Shown one piece after another: positions 40,559 through 48,979 of a stretch of DNA of 64,000 bases. The number at the start of each line of letters is the position of its first letter. The first letter of the stretch is position 1. Origin of the DNA: Bifidobacterium goeldii (GTDB lineage Bacteria; Actinomycetota; Actinomycetes; Actinomycetales; Bifidobacteriaceae); NCBI RefSeq assembly GCF_003951095.1, contig NZ_QXGL01000001.1, positions 62,001-126,000 of the forward strand. The letters are read 5' to 3'. The notes beneath the pieces were generated by a model. That model was not told the origin of the DNA. It was given only the letters and a program-made list of their open reading frames with translations, and ran no database searches. Both the position numbers and the translations under genes were made by a program.

Positions 40559-42097
40559 ATGGGAGATCCTCGTGGATTCCTGAAGGTCCGTACCCGCCAA
40601 GAACTCGCAGAGCGCCCGGTCGCCGAGCGTATTAAAGACTGGCTCGATGTGCACGCTGAGTCCGGTCTGCAACCATGGACAACCGAGCAGGCTGCCCGCT
40701 GCATGGACTGCGGTACTCCGTTCTGTATGACCGGCTGCCCGCTGGGTAACATCATCCCTGAATTTAACGATCTCGTACGCCAGGAGAAGTGGGAAGATGC
40801 CTACAACAGGCTTTCTACCACTAACAACTTCCCTGAAGTGACCGGTCGTATTTGCCCGGCTTTGTGCGAGCAGGCTTGCGTGCTGGGTATTCATCAGCCG
40901 CCGACGATGATCAAGAACGACGAGTGCACGATTATCGATCAGGCTTGGGATCTCGACTATGTGAAGCCCTTGCCGCCGCAGCGTTTGACTGATCAGACTG
41001 TCGCAGTCGTCGGCTCCGGCCCTGCAGGCTTGGCTTGCGCGCAGCAGCTGACCCGCGCTGGTCATACGGTCGTTGTGTACGAGCGTGATGACGCGATCGG
41101 TGGCCTGATGCGCTACGGCATCCCGAACTTCAAGCTCGATAAGCGACTGCTCGACCGTCGTGTCAAGCAGATGGAAGCTGAAGGCACGCGCTTCCGTACT
41201 GGCGTAGAAATCGGCAAGGACATCAGCTGGGATGATCTGCGTTCGCGCTACGATGCGGTTGTTGTTGCTATCGGTTCTACTGTGCCGCGTGACATGAAGA
41301 TCCCAGGTCGTGAGCTTCAGGGCATTCACTTCGCAATGGAGTTCCTGCCTGATGCGACTCGCCGCGTGTATGGCGTTAAGCCGGTGCACGATATCACCGC
41401 CAAGGACAAGCACGTTGTCATCATTGGTGGTGGCGACACCGGTTCCGACTGCCTCGGTACGTCCATTCGTCAAGGTGCTAAGGACGTGACTGTGCTACAG
41501 ATCATGCCGAAGGAACCGTCCTCGCGCCCCGACAACCAGCCGTGGCCGACGTTCGCGCGCCTCTACCAGAAGACTTCTTCAATGGAAGAAGGCGGCACGT
41601 ACGTGTACAGCACCGATTCGGTGAACTTTGTTGGCTCCGAAGAGGAACAGGCAAAGGTGCACGTTGAGAACTCGACTGCAACCGAGGGCTTCGTGGCTGA
41701 TGAAAACGGTCATGTGACTGGTCTGAAGGTTGTTGACGTTGCTCCAGGCGAAAACGGTCCGTTCACGCGTCAGCCCGGTACTGAACGTATTCTGCCCGCT
41801 GACCTTGTACTCATCTCCGTTGGCTTCCTGCACCCGGACACCACTACGCTGGTTGACCAGCTGCCGGTTGAACTTGATGGCCGCGGCAACGTGGCACGTA
41901 ATGACAAGTTCGCCACCTCGCAGGATGGCGTGTTTGTTGCTGGAGATGCTGGCCGTGGTCAGAGCCTTGTCGTGTGGGCAATCTCTGAGGGACGTTCTTG
42001 CGCAGCTGCTGTCGACGAGTACCTGACCGGTAACACTGAGCTGCCAGCACCGATTGTTGCCTCTCAGCGTCCGATGGCATTGCCACGAACCCGCTGA
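40559..42097 (+). CDS. gltD: Glutamate synthase small subunit
   Basis: FAD/NADPH-dependent partner of GltB, 512 residues. N-terminal cysteine clusters for 4Fe-4S centres (CMDCGTPFCMTGCPLGN and GRICPALCEQACVLG), an FAD-binding GSGPAGLACAQQL motif and an NADPH-binding GGGDTGSDCLG motif are present; AGDAGRGQSLVVWAI closes the FAD fold. It begins one nucleotide after the gltB stop with GGAAGGAG in the gltB tail. It ends before a strong terminator. Confidence 0.96.
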   Translation: MGDPRGFLKVRTRQELAERPVAERIKDWLDVHAESGLQPWTTEQAARCMDCGTPFCMTGCPLGNIIPEFNDLVRQEKWEDAYNRLSTTNNFPEVTGRICPALCEQACVLGIHQPPTMIKNDECTIIDQAWDLDYVKPLPPQRLTDQTVAVVGSGPAGLACAQQLTRAGHTVVVYERDDAIGGLMRYGIPNFKLDKRLLDRRVKQMEAEGTRFRTGVEIGKDISWDDLRSRYDAVVVAIGSTVPRDMKIPGRELQGIHFAMEFLPDATRRVYGVKPVHDITAKDKHVVIIGGGDTGSDCLGTSIRQGAKDVTVLQIMPKEPSSRPDNQPWPTFARLYQKTSSMEEGGTYVYSTDSVNFVGSEEEQAKVHVENSTATEGFVADENGHVTGLKVVDVAPGENGPFTRQPGTERILPADLVLISVGFLHPDTTTLVDQLPVELDGRGNVARNDKFATSQDGVFVAGDAGRGQSLVVWAISEGRSCAAAVDEYLTGNTELPAPIVASQRPMALPRTR

Positions 42098-42115
42098 ATG
42101 TAAACACACTGAAAT

Positions 42116-42162
42116 AAGCGGAGACGCACGCTGCTGCACTGTAGCGGTGTCTCCGCTTTTTC
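42116..42162 (+). terminator. Terminator after gltD
   Basis: 10-bp stem AAGCGGAGAC / GTCTCCGCTT (42116-42125 and 42149-42158) ending in a T-run. Confidence 0.85.
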
Positions 42163-42270
42163 TATGGTGTTTTCTATGTAGCCGTTGTGGCAATAACACG
42201 TCATGAGATGACCCCGAGGTACAGTAGTGGACAGTGTTATTCGCCCGATAGACATAAGAGGAGCAATAAT

Positions 42271-42741
42271 ATGCCGAATCGCGCAGAACGTCGCAAGGCT
42301 GCGAGGAATGAGCGCAGGGGAGTGCCCCAGCAGTATGACAGGACGGGCGGCCGCCGTGCTGGTCTGATTGACGAGTATGCGTTGCAGGAAAAGTCTCGTC
42401 GCCTGCAAGAAGGTATTGACGATAACGGCCCATGGAAGCCGAGCGCCCGTACTGAAGCGGACGATGCTGTCGAATCAGTATTCGAAGCAAATCCAAACTA
42501 TCGCGATCCTAAGGCGTTTAAAGCACCACACTCCATGCGTCAATGGTTCCGCGTGGTCAGCTGGATTCTCATCGTGCTTGCTGGCATCGCGTTTTGCGTG
42601 ATTATGTGGCTTCCTAGCCATCCGATGTGGCTAGTGATTAGCGTATCGGTAGTTTTTGTTATCGGCGTATTGAGCTTGTTCTTTACCGCTGGTAACTATC
42701 GAAACAATCCAAATCTGGATGAGAACGGTACAGCAGTCTGA
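42271..42741 (+). CDS. Hypothetical membrane protein
   Basis: 156 residues. A very basic N-terminus (MPNRAERRKAARNERRG) and a charged region of about 90 residues are followed by two hydrophobic segments (about 93-113 and 118-139) and a short polar tail. AGAGGAG lies 7 nt before the ATG, and the gene stands alone between two terminators. I recognise no named family; the basic start might contact RNA or anionic lipid, but that is conjecture. Confidence 0.75.
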   Translation: MPNRAERRKAARNERRGVPQQYDRTGGRRAGLIDEYALQEKSRRLQEGIDDNGPWKPSARTEADDAVESVFEANPNYRDPKAFKAPHSMRQWFRVVSWILIVLAGIAFCVIMWLPSHPMWLVISVSVVFVIGVLSLFFTAGNYRNNPNLDENGTAV

Positions 42742-42865
42742 TCTACTTCAGTGAAAACGCACAACAGTCGCAACACGAACGCGGCGGTTGTGCGTTTTTC
42801 GTTATATGGTGCCCTAAAGTAGAAGATGTCTTGTTTATCCTGACGCACGAAGGAGAGCTAGTCAG

Positions 42866-44113
42866 ATGAGAGTCGATCTGTTAACAAGAGAGTATCCGCC
42901 GCACGTTTATGGTGGAGCCGGCGTTCATGCTGAACAGTTGTCGAAAGTCCTTGCTGAGCGCATTGATGTAACCGTGCGCGCGTTCGACGGCCCACGCACA
43001 GAGGCTGACATTCCTGAGATTCCGAACGCGGCAGAAGCCAAAGGCAGCCTGAACGTTGTTGGCTACAATACGCCTGCCGAGCTCAAGGATGCTAACGGAG
43101 CGATTAAGACTTTCGGCGTGGATTTGCAGATCGCCAACGATGTCGACGCGGACATTATTCACGCACACACGTGGTATGCCTGCCTTGCAGGCTACATGGC
43201 CAAGATGCTGCATGGTACGCCGTTGGTGATCACCGCGCATTCGCTGGAACCGTTCCGCCCGTGGAAGCGCGAGCAGCTTGGTGGCGGTTACAACCTGAGC
43301 TCTTGGGCAGAGAAAGACGCTTACGAGCACGCTGACCGTGTGATCGCCGTTTCCAAAGGTATGCGCAACGATATTCTTACCGCTTATCCGGATCTTGACC
43401 CGGATAAGGTTGTTGTTGTATACAACGGCATTACGATGTCCGAGTTTGCTACGCCGGCTGATGATGACCCAGGTTGGGGCGTATTTGATCGTTACCATAT
43501 TGACCGTTCGAAGCCGACACTGCTGTTCGTGGGTCGTATTACTCGCCAGAAGGGTCTGCCGTATCTGCTGAAGGCGCTGCACTTCGTAGACCCGAGCATT
43601 CAGATCGTACTGTGTGCTGGTGCTCCGGACACACCGGAGATCATGGAAGAGGTCAAGAACTCCTTTGCTGAGCTTGATAAGAAGCGCGGTAACATCATTT
43701 GGATTGAAGAGATGCTGCCGAAGAATGAGCTGAGCGCGTTGGAGCATGGTTGTGACGCGTTCATCTGCCCGAGCATCTATGAGCCGCTTGGTATCGTCAA
43801 CCTTGAGGCGATGGCCTGCGGTCTGCCGGTTGTTGCATCCGCTACTGGCGGTATCCCTGAGGTTGTTGTGGACGGTGAAACTGGCTATCTTGTGCCGATC
43901 GAGCAGTTGCACGATGGTACTGGCACGCCGACCAACCCGGACAAGTTCGTGCACGATATGGCCGACGCGATCAACAAGATCATGGCTGACCCTGAGCTTC
44001 GTAAGAAGATGGGGCAGGCCGGTTACGAGCGTGCCCGCGACGTGTTCAGCTGGGAGTCGATCGCTGACGAAACCGTCAAGGTCTATCAGTCTGTACTCGA
44101 CGAGCACAAGTAA
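42866..44113 (+). CDS. glgA: Glycogen synthase, actinobacterial type (GT4)
   Basis: Glycosyltransferase of 415 residues that builds alpha-1,4-glucan from a nucleotide-activated glucose donor. The N-terminal TREYPPHVYGGAGVHAEQL segment is diagnostic for the GlgA/GlgM group of actinobacteria. The donor-binding KPTLLFVGRITRQKG and the GT4 EPLGIVNLEAMACGLPVV (E-x7-E) motifs are present. AAGGAGAG precedes the ATG. In mycobacteria related enzymes (GlgM) make maltose-1-phosphate, so the exact product is uncertain. It is followed by a terminator. Confidence 0.9.
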   Translation: MRVDLLTREYPPHVYGGAGVHAEQLSKVLAERIDVTVRAFDGPRTEADIPEIPNAAEAKGSLNVVGYNTPAELKDANGAIKTFGVDLQIANDVDADIIHAHTWYACLAGYMAKMLHGTPLVITAHSLEPFRPWKREQLGGGYNLSSWAEKDAYEHADRVIAVSKGMRNDILTAYPDLDPDKVVVVYNGITMSEFATPADDDPGWGVFDRYHIDRSKPTLLFVGRITRQKGLPYLLKALHFVDPSIQIVLCAGAPDTPEIMEEVKNSFAELDKKRGNIIWIEEMLPKNELSALEHGCDAFICPSIYEPLGIVNLEAMACGLPVVASATGGIPEVVVDGETGYLVPIEQLHDGTGTPTNPDKFVHDMADAINKIMADPELRKKMGQAGYERARDVFSWESIADETVKVYQSVLDEHK

Positions 44114-44130
44114 CGATTCAGCAGTATGAC

Positions 44131-44166
44131 GGGCCTGCTCCCTACGCAGGGAACAGGCCCGTTTTT
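44131..44166 (+). terminator. Terminator after glgA
   Basis: Stem GGGCCTG(C/T)TCCC / GGGAACAGGCCC (44131-44160) followed by GTTTTTG. Confidence 0.9.
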
Positions 44167-44200
44167 GTATATTTCAGTCGTTTCAGTAAAGGAACTACAC

Positions 44201-45049
44201 ATGCCTACCGAAGTCCTGCGTCTTGAAGACGTTGAATTCCGCCGCAACCGCCGCGTCATCATCACCGACGTGAACCTGTCCATCAAGGCGGGCGAGCGCT
44301 GGGTGTTGTTCGGACCGAACGGCATCGGCAAATCCACCGCGGTGGGCATGCTCGCCACGCGTACCTTCCCCTCCGAAGGCCGTGTGTTCATTCTCGGCCA
44401 TCAGCTCGGCAAATACGACGTGTTCAAACTGCGCACGCGCATCGGCCTCGCCTCCGCCGATCTGGGCCGCCAATTCCCTGATTTCGAGGATCCGCTCGAC
44501 GCCGTGGTCACCGGCCTGTCCGCCGTGACCGGACGCTGGCAGGACACGTACACGGATGAGGAATATGAGCGTGCCCGCGGGCTATTGCGCGACTTCCGCG
44601 TCGGATATCTTGAAGGCAAGCAGATGTGGCGCCTGTCGGAAGGCGAGCGCACGCGTGTGCTCATCGCTCGCGCACTGATGGGTAACCCAGAGCTGCTCAT
44701 CATGGACGAGCCGACCACCGGTCTTGACTTGGGTGGCCGCGAACAGGTGATGCGCACGTTGAGCCGCATCGGCCAGGAGGATTCCAACCGCGCTGTTGTG
44801 CTCGTCACGCACAGGCTTGAGGAGATTCCCGCTGGATTCGACCACATCGCCATCATGGGCCGCAAGCCCATTCCTGCAGAAGATGCCACCGATGAGGGCG
44901 TCGACTCGATGGGTAACCCCGGCGCCGGCACCATCGTCTACTCCGGTCCGCTTGAAGAAGGCTTGACTGACGAACGTCTTTCCGACCTATTCGGCATGCC
45001 CATCGAAGTCACACACACCCACGGCCGCTGGTCCGCCTACGCAGTGTGA
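44201..45049 (+). CDS. ABC transporter ATP-binding protein
   Basis: Single ATPase domain of 282 residues: Walker A GPNGIGKST, signature LSEGERTRVLIARAL, Walker B LLIMDEPTTGLD, and H-loop LVTHRLEEIP. The pattern resembles the YlmA/ModF-like group of stand-alone ABC ATPases. No permease gene is next to it, so partners or a non-transport role are unknown. ATG at 44201 follows AAAGGAA. Base composition is clearly more GC-rich than that of the tpiA-type genes around it. Confidence 0.88.
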   Translation: MPTEVLRLEDVEFRRNRRVIITDVNLSIKAGERWVLFGPNGIGKSTAVGMLATRTFPSEGRVFILGHQLGKYDVFKLRTRIGLASADLGRQFPDFEDPLDAVVTGLSAVTGRWQDTYTDEEYERARGLLRDFRVGYLEGKQMWRLSEGERTRVLIARALMGNPELLIMDEPTTGLDLGGREQVMRTLSRIGQEDSNRAVVLVTHRLEEIPAGFDHIAIMGRKPIPAEDATDEGVDSMGNPGAGTIVYSGPLEEGLTDERLSDLFGMPIEVTHTHGRWSAYAV

Positions 45050-45125
45050 TGAAGCTGCAATAAGTTATAGCAGTATGGGCATGGAGTTTTTTAACTTCAC
45101 GCCCATACCGTCGAAGTAATGGAGT

Positions 45126-45980
45126 TTAGGCCTCTTCGTGCCAGCGCGGGTTTTGTGCGAACGAGTAGCCTTCGGGATTGTCCATGGCAGCGATGTCACG
45201 CATATCCTGCTCGTCCAGTGCGAAACCGGTTAGATCAAGGTTCGCGCGTTGGCGTTCGCGATGCATCGACTTCGGAATCGTCACATCGCCTAGCTGCAAA
45301 TGCCAGCGCAGGATCGCGGCAACGGGGGAGACGCCGTGCTTGTCGGCGATACGCACGATGGTCGGATCCTTGAGCATCTGGTTCGCGCGGCCAAGAGGAC
45401 TCCACGCTTCAGTGATGATGCCATGCGCCTCATCGTAAGCGCGCTGCTCGTTCTGCTGGAAGAACGGATGCAGTTCGATCTGGTTGACTGCCGGCGTGAC
45501 GCCCGTGGCGCGAATGAGCAGATCAATATGACCGGGCAGGAAATTGCTCACGCCGATATGCTTTACGATGCCTTGCTTTTGCGCATCGACCAGCGCCTGC
45601 CACGCCTCTACGAACTGGCCCTGCGAAGGATTCGGCCAATGGATGAGATACAGGTCGATGTAGTCGAGGCCCATGCGCGCCACCGACTCCTCAATAGTGG
45701 TGCGCGCCTGATCATACTGATGATGGCGGCCAGGCAGCTTCGAGGCGACGATGATATCTTCGCGCGGCACATCCGATTCACGGATTGCCTTGCCGACGAT
45801 GCCCTCGTTTTCATAGTTGAATGCGGAATCAATGAGACGATAACCAACCTCCAATGCTGACTTGATCGCCTCTACTCCAGCAAAGCCATTGACCTTGTAC
45901 GTGCCGAATCCGATGGCTGGCAGTTCTAGACCATCATGGGCTTTGCGCGTAGGTATTGCCGGCGGTTCCATAAGCGTCAT
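45126..45980 (-). CDS. Aldo/keto reductase
   Basis: NADPH-dependent carbonyl reductase, TIM barrel, 284 residues. The AKR tetrad is visible: Asp in YRLIDSAF, Tyr in NYENE, Lys in VASKL and His in LIHWPNPS. The C-terminal IPKSMHRERQRANLDL segment binds cofactor phosphate. It resembles the 2,5-diketogluconate reductase-like group. AAAGGAGC before 45980 supports that start; 13 further in-frame codons upstream lack a ribosome site. The substrate is unknown. Confidence 0.92.
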   Translation of the reverse strand: MTLMEPPAIPTRKAHDGLELPAIGFGTYKVNGFAGVEAIKSALEVGYRLIDSAFNYENEGIVGKAIRESDVPREDIIVASKLPGRHHQYDQARTTIEESVARMGLDYIDLYLIHWPNPSQGQFVEAWQALVDAQKQGIVKHIGVSNFLPGHIDLLIRATGVTPAVNQIELHPFFQQNEQRAYDEAHGIITEAWSPLGRANQMLKDPTIVRIADKHGVSPVAAILRWHLQLGDVTIPKSMHRERQRANLDLTGFALDEQDMRDIAAMDNPEGYSFAQNPRWHEEA

Positions 45981-46203
45981 AATCGCTCCTTTGCTGTTAT
46001 GTTCTACCCAAATGGGCAAGGATATAGCATGTATTGTGCCTTATTACATGCCGTCACTGTACGTGCTGCGAACGCGTTTGAGCTGAGAGCTGATTGCAAA
46101 GGTTTTTGTGGAATTGACTCTTGTCTAGAGAACGTTTGTTTATTCTGATTGATGATCTGGTGACAAACGTTTGGAAACCAGCAATAGAGTGTGGGAGCGA
46201 CGC

Positions 46204-46935
46204 ATGACGATGCTGCTTACAGCAGGGCAATGGTTTCTCTATTGGACGGCATACTCATTTGCCGGTTGGATATGGGAGACCATGCTTAGCGTAGTGTTAC
46301 GCAAACGATTTGAGGATCGCGGTATGCTCAACGGCCCAATCTGTCCGATATACGGGTTCGGTGCCCTGCTGGTATTAGCAATGCTGCACGACGTGCACAA
46401 TCCAGTTGCATTGTTTCTTGCCAGTGGTGTGATCGCTTGCACACTGGAGTATGCATCGTCATGGGTTATCGAAAAGCTCTACCATGTACGATTCTGGGAT
46501 TACACCGGCAAACCGTTCAATATCAACGGACGAGTGTATCTCAATGGTTTTCTAGCATTCGGCTTCGGTGCTGCAATGGTAGTGCTTGTAGTCCAACCAT
46601 GGATGATATCCATCGTGGAAACATGGTCGGATCTCGTAGTCTTGACTCTTGCGATTGTATTGTGTGCAGCCACTGTAGTGGATTGGGCAATCACACAAGC
46701 TGGCTTGCACAGCTTCGACTCTCGACTCGCTCGTATCTGTGAACAAATCAAAATGCGCAAGCTCGAACAAATCGAAGCTATTGATACGCGTATCGACATG
46801 GCCGATGAGATGCTTACCCGTTCCCTCAGCTGGCAGCAGCGCCGATTGCTCCGTATCTTCCCGTCACTGACGTCACTGCGCAATCCAGATATCGCAGCTC
46901 GCATCCGTCAAATATTGGAACATCGCGCACACTAA
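46204..46935 (+). CDS. PF06541-type multispanning membrane protein
   Basis: 243 residues with about five hydrophobic segments. The N-terminal signature SFAGWIWETML...FEDRGMLNGPICPIYGFGAL matches the PF06541 family, labelled putative ABC-transporter type IV though evidence for transport is slight. The C-terminal third is hydrophilic and probably cytoplasmic. GGGAG lies about 8 nt before the ATG; a TTG 11 codons upstream is less likely. The gene stands alone before the riboswitch. Confidence 0.85.
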   Translation: MTMLLTAGQWFLYWTAYSFAGWIWETMLSVVLRKRFEDRGMLNGPICPIYGFGALLVLAMLHDVHNPVALFLASGVIACTLEYASSWVIEKLYHVRFWDYTGKPFNINGRVYLNGFLAFGFGAAMVVLVVQPWMISIVETWSDLVVLTLAIVLCAATVVDWAITQAGLHSFDSRLARICEQIKMRKLEQIEAIDTRIDMADEMLTRSLSWQQRRLLRIFPSLTSLRNPDIAARIRQILEHRAH

Positions 46936-46958
46936 TCGATACGGTTATCAGTAAAGTC

Positions 46959-46987
46959 TCGACCGATTGCCTAACACAACGTATAAT
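46959..46987 (+). promoter_or_regulatory. Promoter of the tenA riboswitch transcript
   Basis: TCGACC (46959-46964), 17 nt, then a perfect TATAAT (46982-46987). Transcription would begin about 46994, at the start of the riboswitch. Confidence 0.65.
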
Positions 46988-46995
46988 AAACGACG

Positions 46996-47137
46996 TTGCA
47001 GGGGAACCCTCCGAAAGCATGCTCATACGACGTTGATATCGCGTATGCTGCTCGCCACATTGTGACCATCTCGGAGAGTTGAGAAAGGCTGATCCTGACC
47101 CTTGGAACCTGTTGGCCAACACCATCGAAGGGAGCAA
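46996..47137 (+). promoter_or_regulatory. TPP riboswitch (THI element)
   Basis: P1 can form from TTGC (46996) and GCAA (47134). Core elements are recognisable: GGGG near 47001, GTTGAGA before 47090, ACCCTTGGAACCTG (about 47098-47111) and the final CGAAGGGAGCAA. The P3 arm is unusually long (about 47010-47075). AAGGGAG, the tenA ribosome site, is part of the conserved 3' strand, so TPP binding should hide it. Confidence 0.9.
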
Positions 47138-47142
47138 TCATC

Positions 47143-47907
47143 ATGTCATGCAATGCTTGTGCCACAACATTCAACGCAGCAGAATTCGGACCCATCACGC
47201 TTAACCATTTGCCACCATTCGCACAACATTTGCGTGAAGCAGCCAACCAAGTTTGGGAGGAAGGCTATCAGCAGCCGTTCATACGAGAACTTGGCAACGG
47301 TACATTAGCTCGTGAAAAATTCGCCTTCTACCTACTGCAGGATTATCGTTACCTCAACGATTACGCAAAAGTTCACGCACTCGCGCTTACTAAGACGCAA
47401 GATCCAGAGATCATGCGATTCATGGCTAACGTGCAGAACGCCATTTTCAACGTAGAATCTGCCATGCACCGCGAATATATGGCTAGCTACGGTATTAGCG
47501 CTGAAGAAATGAATTCAGTACGCCAGTCTGCGTTCGCTCGCGCTTACACTTCTAACATTCTTTCAATCGCCTACGGCAATCCTCTCGTAGATGTTCTGGT
47601 TGCAGTACTGCCATGCGCTTGGGTGTACGCCGACTATGGTCAGCGTCTTGCTGCTGAGTTTGCTGATACGCTCGAGACGAATCCGTACAAGAGCTGGGTT
47701 GATATGTACAAGACGGAGGAGTTTTGGAGTAGTTCCGCATGGCTTATTGAGCATATTGAGCGACTTGCTGCAGGTCTCAGCGAGGAACGTAAGGCTGAAC
47801 TGACGGATATCTTCGTCACCGGTGTAGAGCATGAATACATGTTCTGGGCTTCTGCTTACGACATGCAATACTCTTGGAAACCGCAGTGGGATACTCCGCG
47901 CGTATGA
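47143..47907 (+). CDS. tenA: TenA-family thiaminase / aminopyrimidine aminohydrolase
   Basis: Thiamine salvage enzyme of 254 residues. The catalytic cysteine lies near residue 158 in VLPCAWVYADYG, and the helical heme-oxygenase-like fold motifs (FAFYLLQDYRYL) are visible. Hydrolyses degraded thiamine pyrimidine products to HMP. The N-terminus (SCNACATTFN) adds a CxxC pair not typical of TenA. A TPP riboswitch directly controls translation. Its stop overlaps the ATG of a small downstream frame. Confidence 0.92.
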   Translation: MSCNACATTFNAAEFGPITLNHLPPFAQHLREAANQVWEEGYQQPFIRELGNGTLAREKFAFYLLQDYRYLNDYAKVHALALTKTQDPEIMRFMANVQNAIFNVESAMHREYMASYGISAEEMNSVRQSAFARAYTSNILSIAYGNPLVDVLVAVLPCAWVYADYGQRLAAEFADTLETNPYKSWVDMYKTEEFWSSSAWLIEHIERLAAGLSEERKAELTDIFVTGVEHEYMFWASAYDMQYSWKPQWDTPRV

Positions 47908-48164
47908 CATCATCGAAAAAGCACGCTAGTGCTTCCAGTGCTTCCAGCACTCCTAGCACTAGCGATGAGCGGTGGGCGCGAGCGCTTGCTGCTAAAGGCA
48001 TCAATGTAGCTCGGGTAGGAGCCCGGCGACGCAATGGGCAAGGCGTGGAACACGTTTTGCGCGGAGGCATGAATGTTCGTCAAGGTTCGGGCGTAGCTGT
48101 CTCTCATGCTCAGCCATTCAAGGCCACTGGTCACAAAGGCGGCATTAGCCGCCAAGGGAATTGA
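47904..48164 (+). CDS. Possible small basic protein downstream of tenA
   Basis: 86 codons starting with an ATGA overlap with tenA, a spacing that suggests coupling. The N-terminus is Ser/Thr/Ala-rich, the rest basic (ARRRNGQG, KATGHKGGISRQGN). No family is recognised. The sequence lies next to the CRISPR/phage region and includes short direct repeats of GTGCTTCCA, so it may be a degraded or chance frame. Confidence 0.35.
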   Translation: MTSSKKHASASSASSTPSTSDERWARALAAKGINVARVGARRRNGQGVEHVLRGGMNVRQGSGVAVSHAQPFKATGHKGGISRQGN

Positions 48165-48250
48165 ACTGGCGGAGATTCATAACCGATTCAAAGATTTGAG
48201 TCAACAGCGAATGATTCCATGTTGTTGTATTCAGCGATATCGCGGTCGAG

Positions 48251-48278
48251 GTGTTCCCCGCATGCGCGGGGATGATCG
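48251..48278 (+). CRISPR. Isolated type I-E CRISPR repeat (variant)
   Basis: 28 nt starting GTGTTCCCCGCATGCG and ending GGGGATGATCG; it differs from the repeats at 50705 and 50781 at two positions (A to G in the hairpin loop, C to G at the last base). Orientation is the same. It lies at the point where the phage scaffold-gene sequence ends. The 33 nt upstream are not followed by another recognisable repeat. Confidence 0.9.
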
Positions 48279-48675
48279 TTCGGCGTCCTGCCTTTGCTGC
48301 CATGTACTCGTTGATAGCCTTCGCGTGCTCCTGCATAGCTTCGAGTGAATCACCAACGATGAGTGTTGCCGGCAATCCTGATTCATTGGCTACTTGTGAG
48401 CGCCACGCGTTCTGCTGCTTCCCAGTCTTCAGCTGGTCGAGCTCCTTCTGGAGCTTCGTAGTACGCGCCTCAGCCTTCTGCTGTTCACTCATCTGCGATT
48501 CCTTGAGCTGTTCCAGCTCATCAGCCGCAGCCTTATTATCCTTTGTACGCTTCTCCCACTCACGAGAGTGAGAAATAGCCTCACGATACTTAGCCTCCCA
48601 ATCCGTAGACTGCTCACCGTGCGGCTCGCTCGCGTCCTGCGACTGGTCGGTTGTGGCGTTGGCTTCTTCGGCCAT
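48279..48675 (-). pseudogene. Truncated phage scaffold protein (DUF4355-like)
   Basis: From ATG 48675 (GGAGGAA ribosome site) about 132 phage residues remain: an acidic N-terminus, a long coiled coil (about 35-85, ELEQLKESQMSEQQKAEART, TTKLQKELDQLKTG) and the start of the C-terminal domain. At 48278 the frame enters a CRISPR repeat (read as IIPAHAGNT) and then unrelated sequence to a stop at 48145, so the natural C-terminus is lost. Scaffolding proteins direct capsid assembly; length and coiled coil match the DUF4355 group. Confidence 0.75.
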
Positions 48676-48713
48676 AGTTCCTCCTAGGTTGATACGGGGC
48701 CCGTTTCGGGCAT

Positions 48714-48738
48714 AAAAAAACCACCCATGCGGGTGGTT
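48714..48738 (-). terminator. Phage terminator
   Basis: Stem AACCACCC / GGGTGGTT (48719-48726 and 48731-48738) with loop ATGC; on the minus strand it is followed by seven T residues. It separates the small acidic gene from the scaffold gene. Confidence 0.85.
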
Positions 48739-48760
48739 AAAACAAAAAAATGATTATGGG

Positions 48761-48979
48761 CTAATCCCGGTTGACGAGCGGGTATTCGTCACGCGGTTTA
48801 CCGTAGAAAACACACCAGTTCAGCCAGTCTCGTAATTCCTTATCGCTAACATACGGACCGTCCTCCCCCATAATGAAGAATGCTGCATCAAATACGTTGG
48901 CGTACTCTTCCAGAAGATCGCTCAGTGGCATGCTTTCGCCTTCTTTGCAAAATTCCTTGAAGAGTGTGTCGTCACCCAT
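48761..48979 (-). CDS. Small acidic phage protein, possible immunity partner
   Basis: 72 residues, acidic, no membrane segment (MGDDTLFKEFCKEG..., DLLEEYANVFDAAF, LRDWLNWCVFYGKPRDEY). Its ATG overlaps the end of the metallopeptidase-domain gene by 8 nt and it is followed by a terminator, so the two are translated together. I do not recognise a family. Its position right after a phage head protein with a C-terminal enzyme-like domain is that of an immunity gene in MuF-type polymorphic toxins; this is inference. Confidence 0.6.
   Translation of the reverse strand: MGDDTLFKEFCKEGESMPLSDLLEEYANVFDAAFFIMGEDGPYVSDKELRDWLNWCVFYGKPRDEYPLVNRD

Noticed and set aside
37459..40755. 1098-codon open frame antisense to gltB, and similar long antisense frames under metE (54308-56737), tkt (9687-11984), thrS and purH
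   Set aside because: Mirror frames caused by strong codon bias; the sense frames encode well-known complete enzymes and the antisense products have no recognisable domains or ribosome sites.
48190..48250. A degenerate repeat one spacer length left of 48251, and similarity of 48217-48235 to the reverse of the 48-nt spacer
   Set aside because: Only the last few bases resemble a repeat, and the similarity is low-complexity GTTGTTG sequence.
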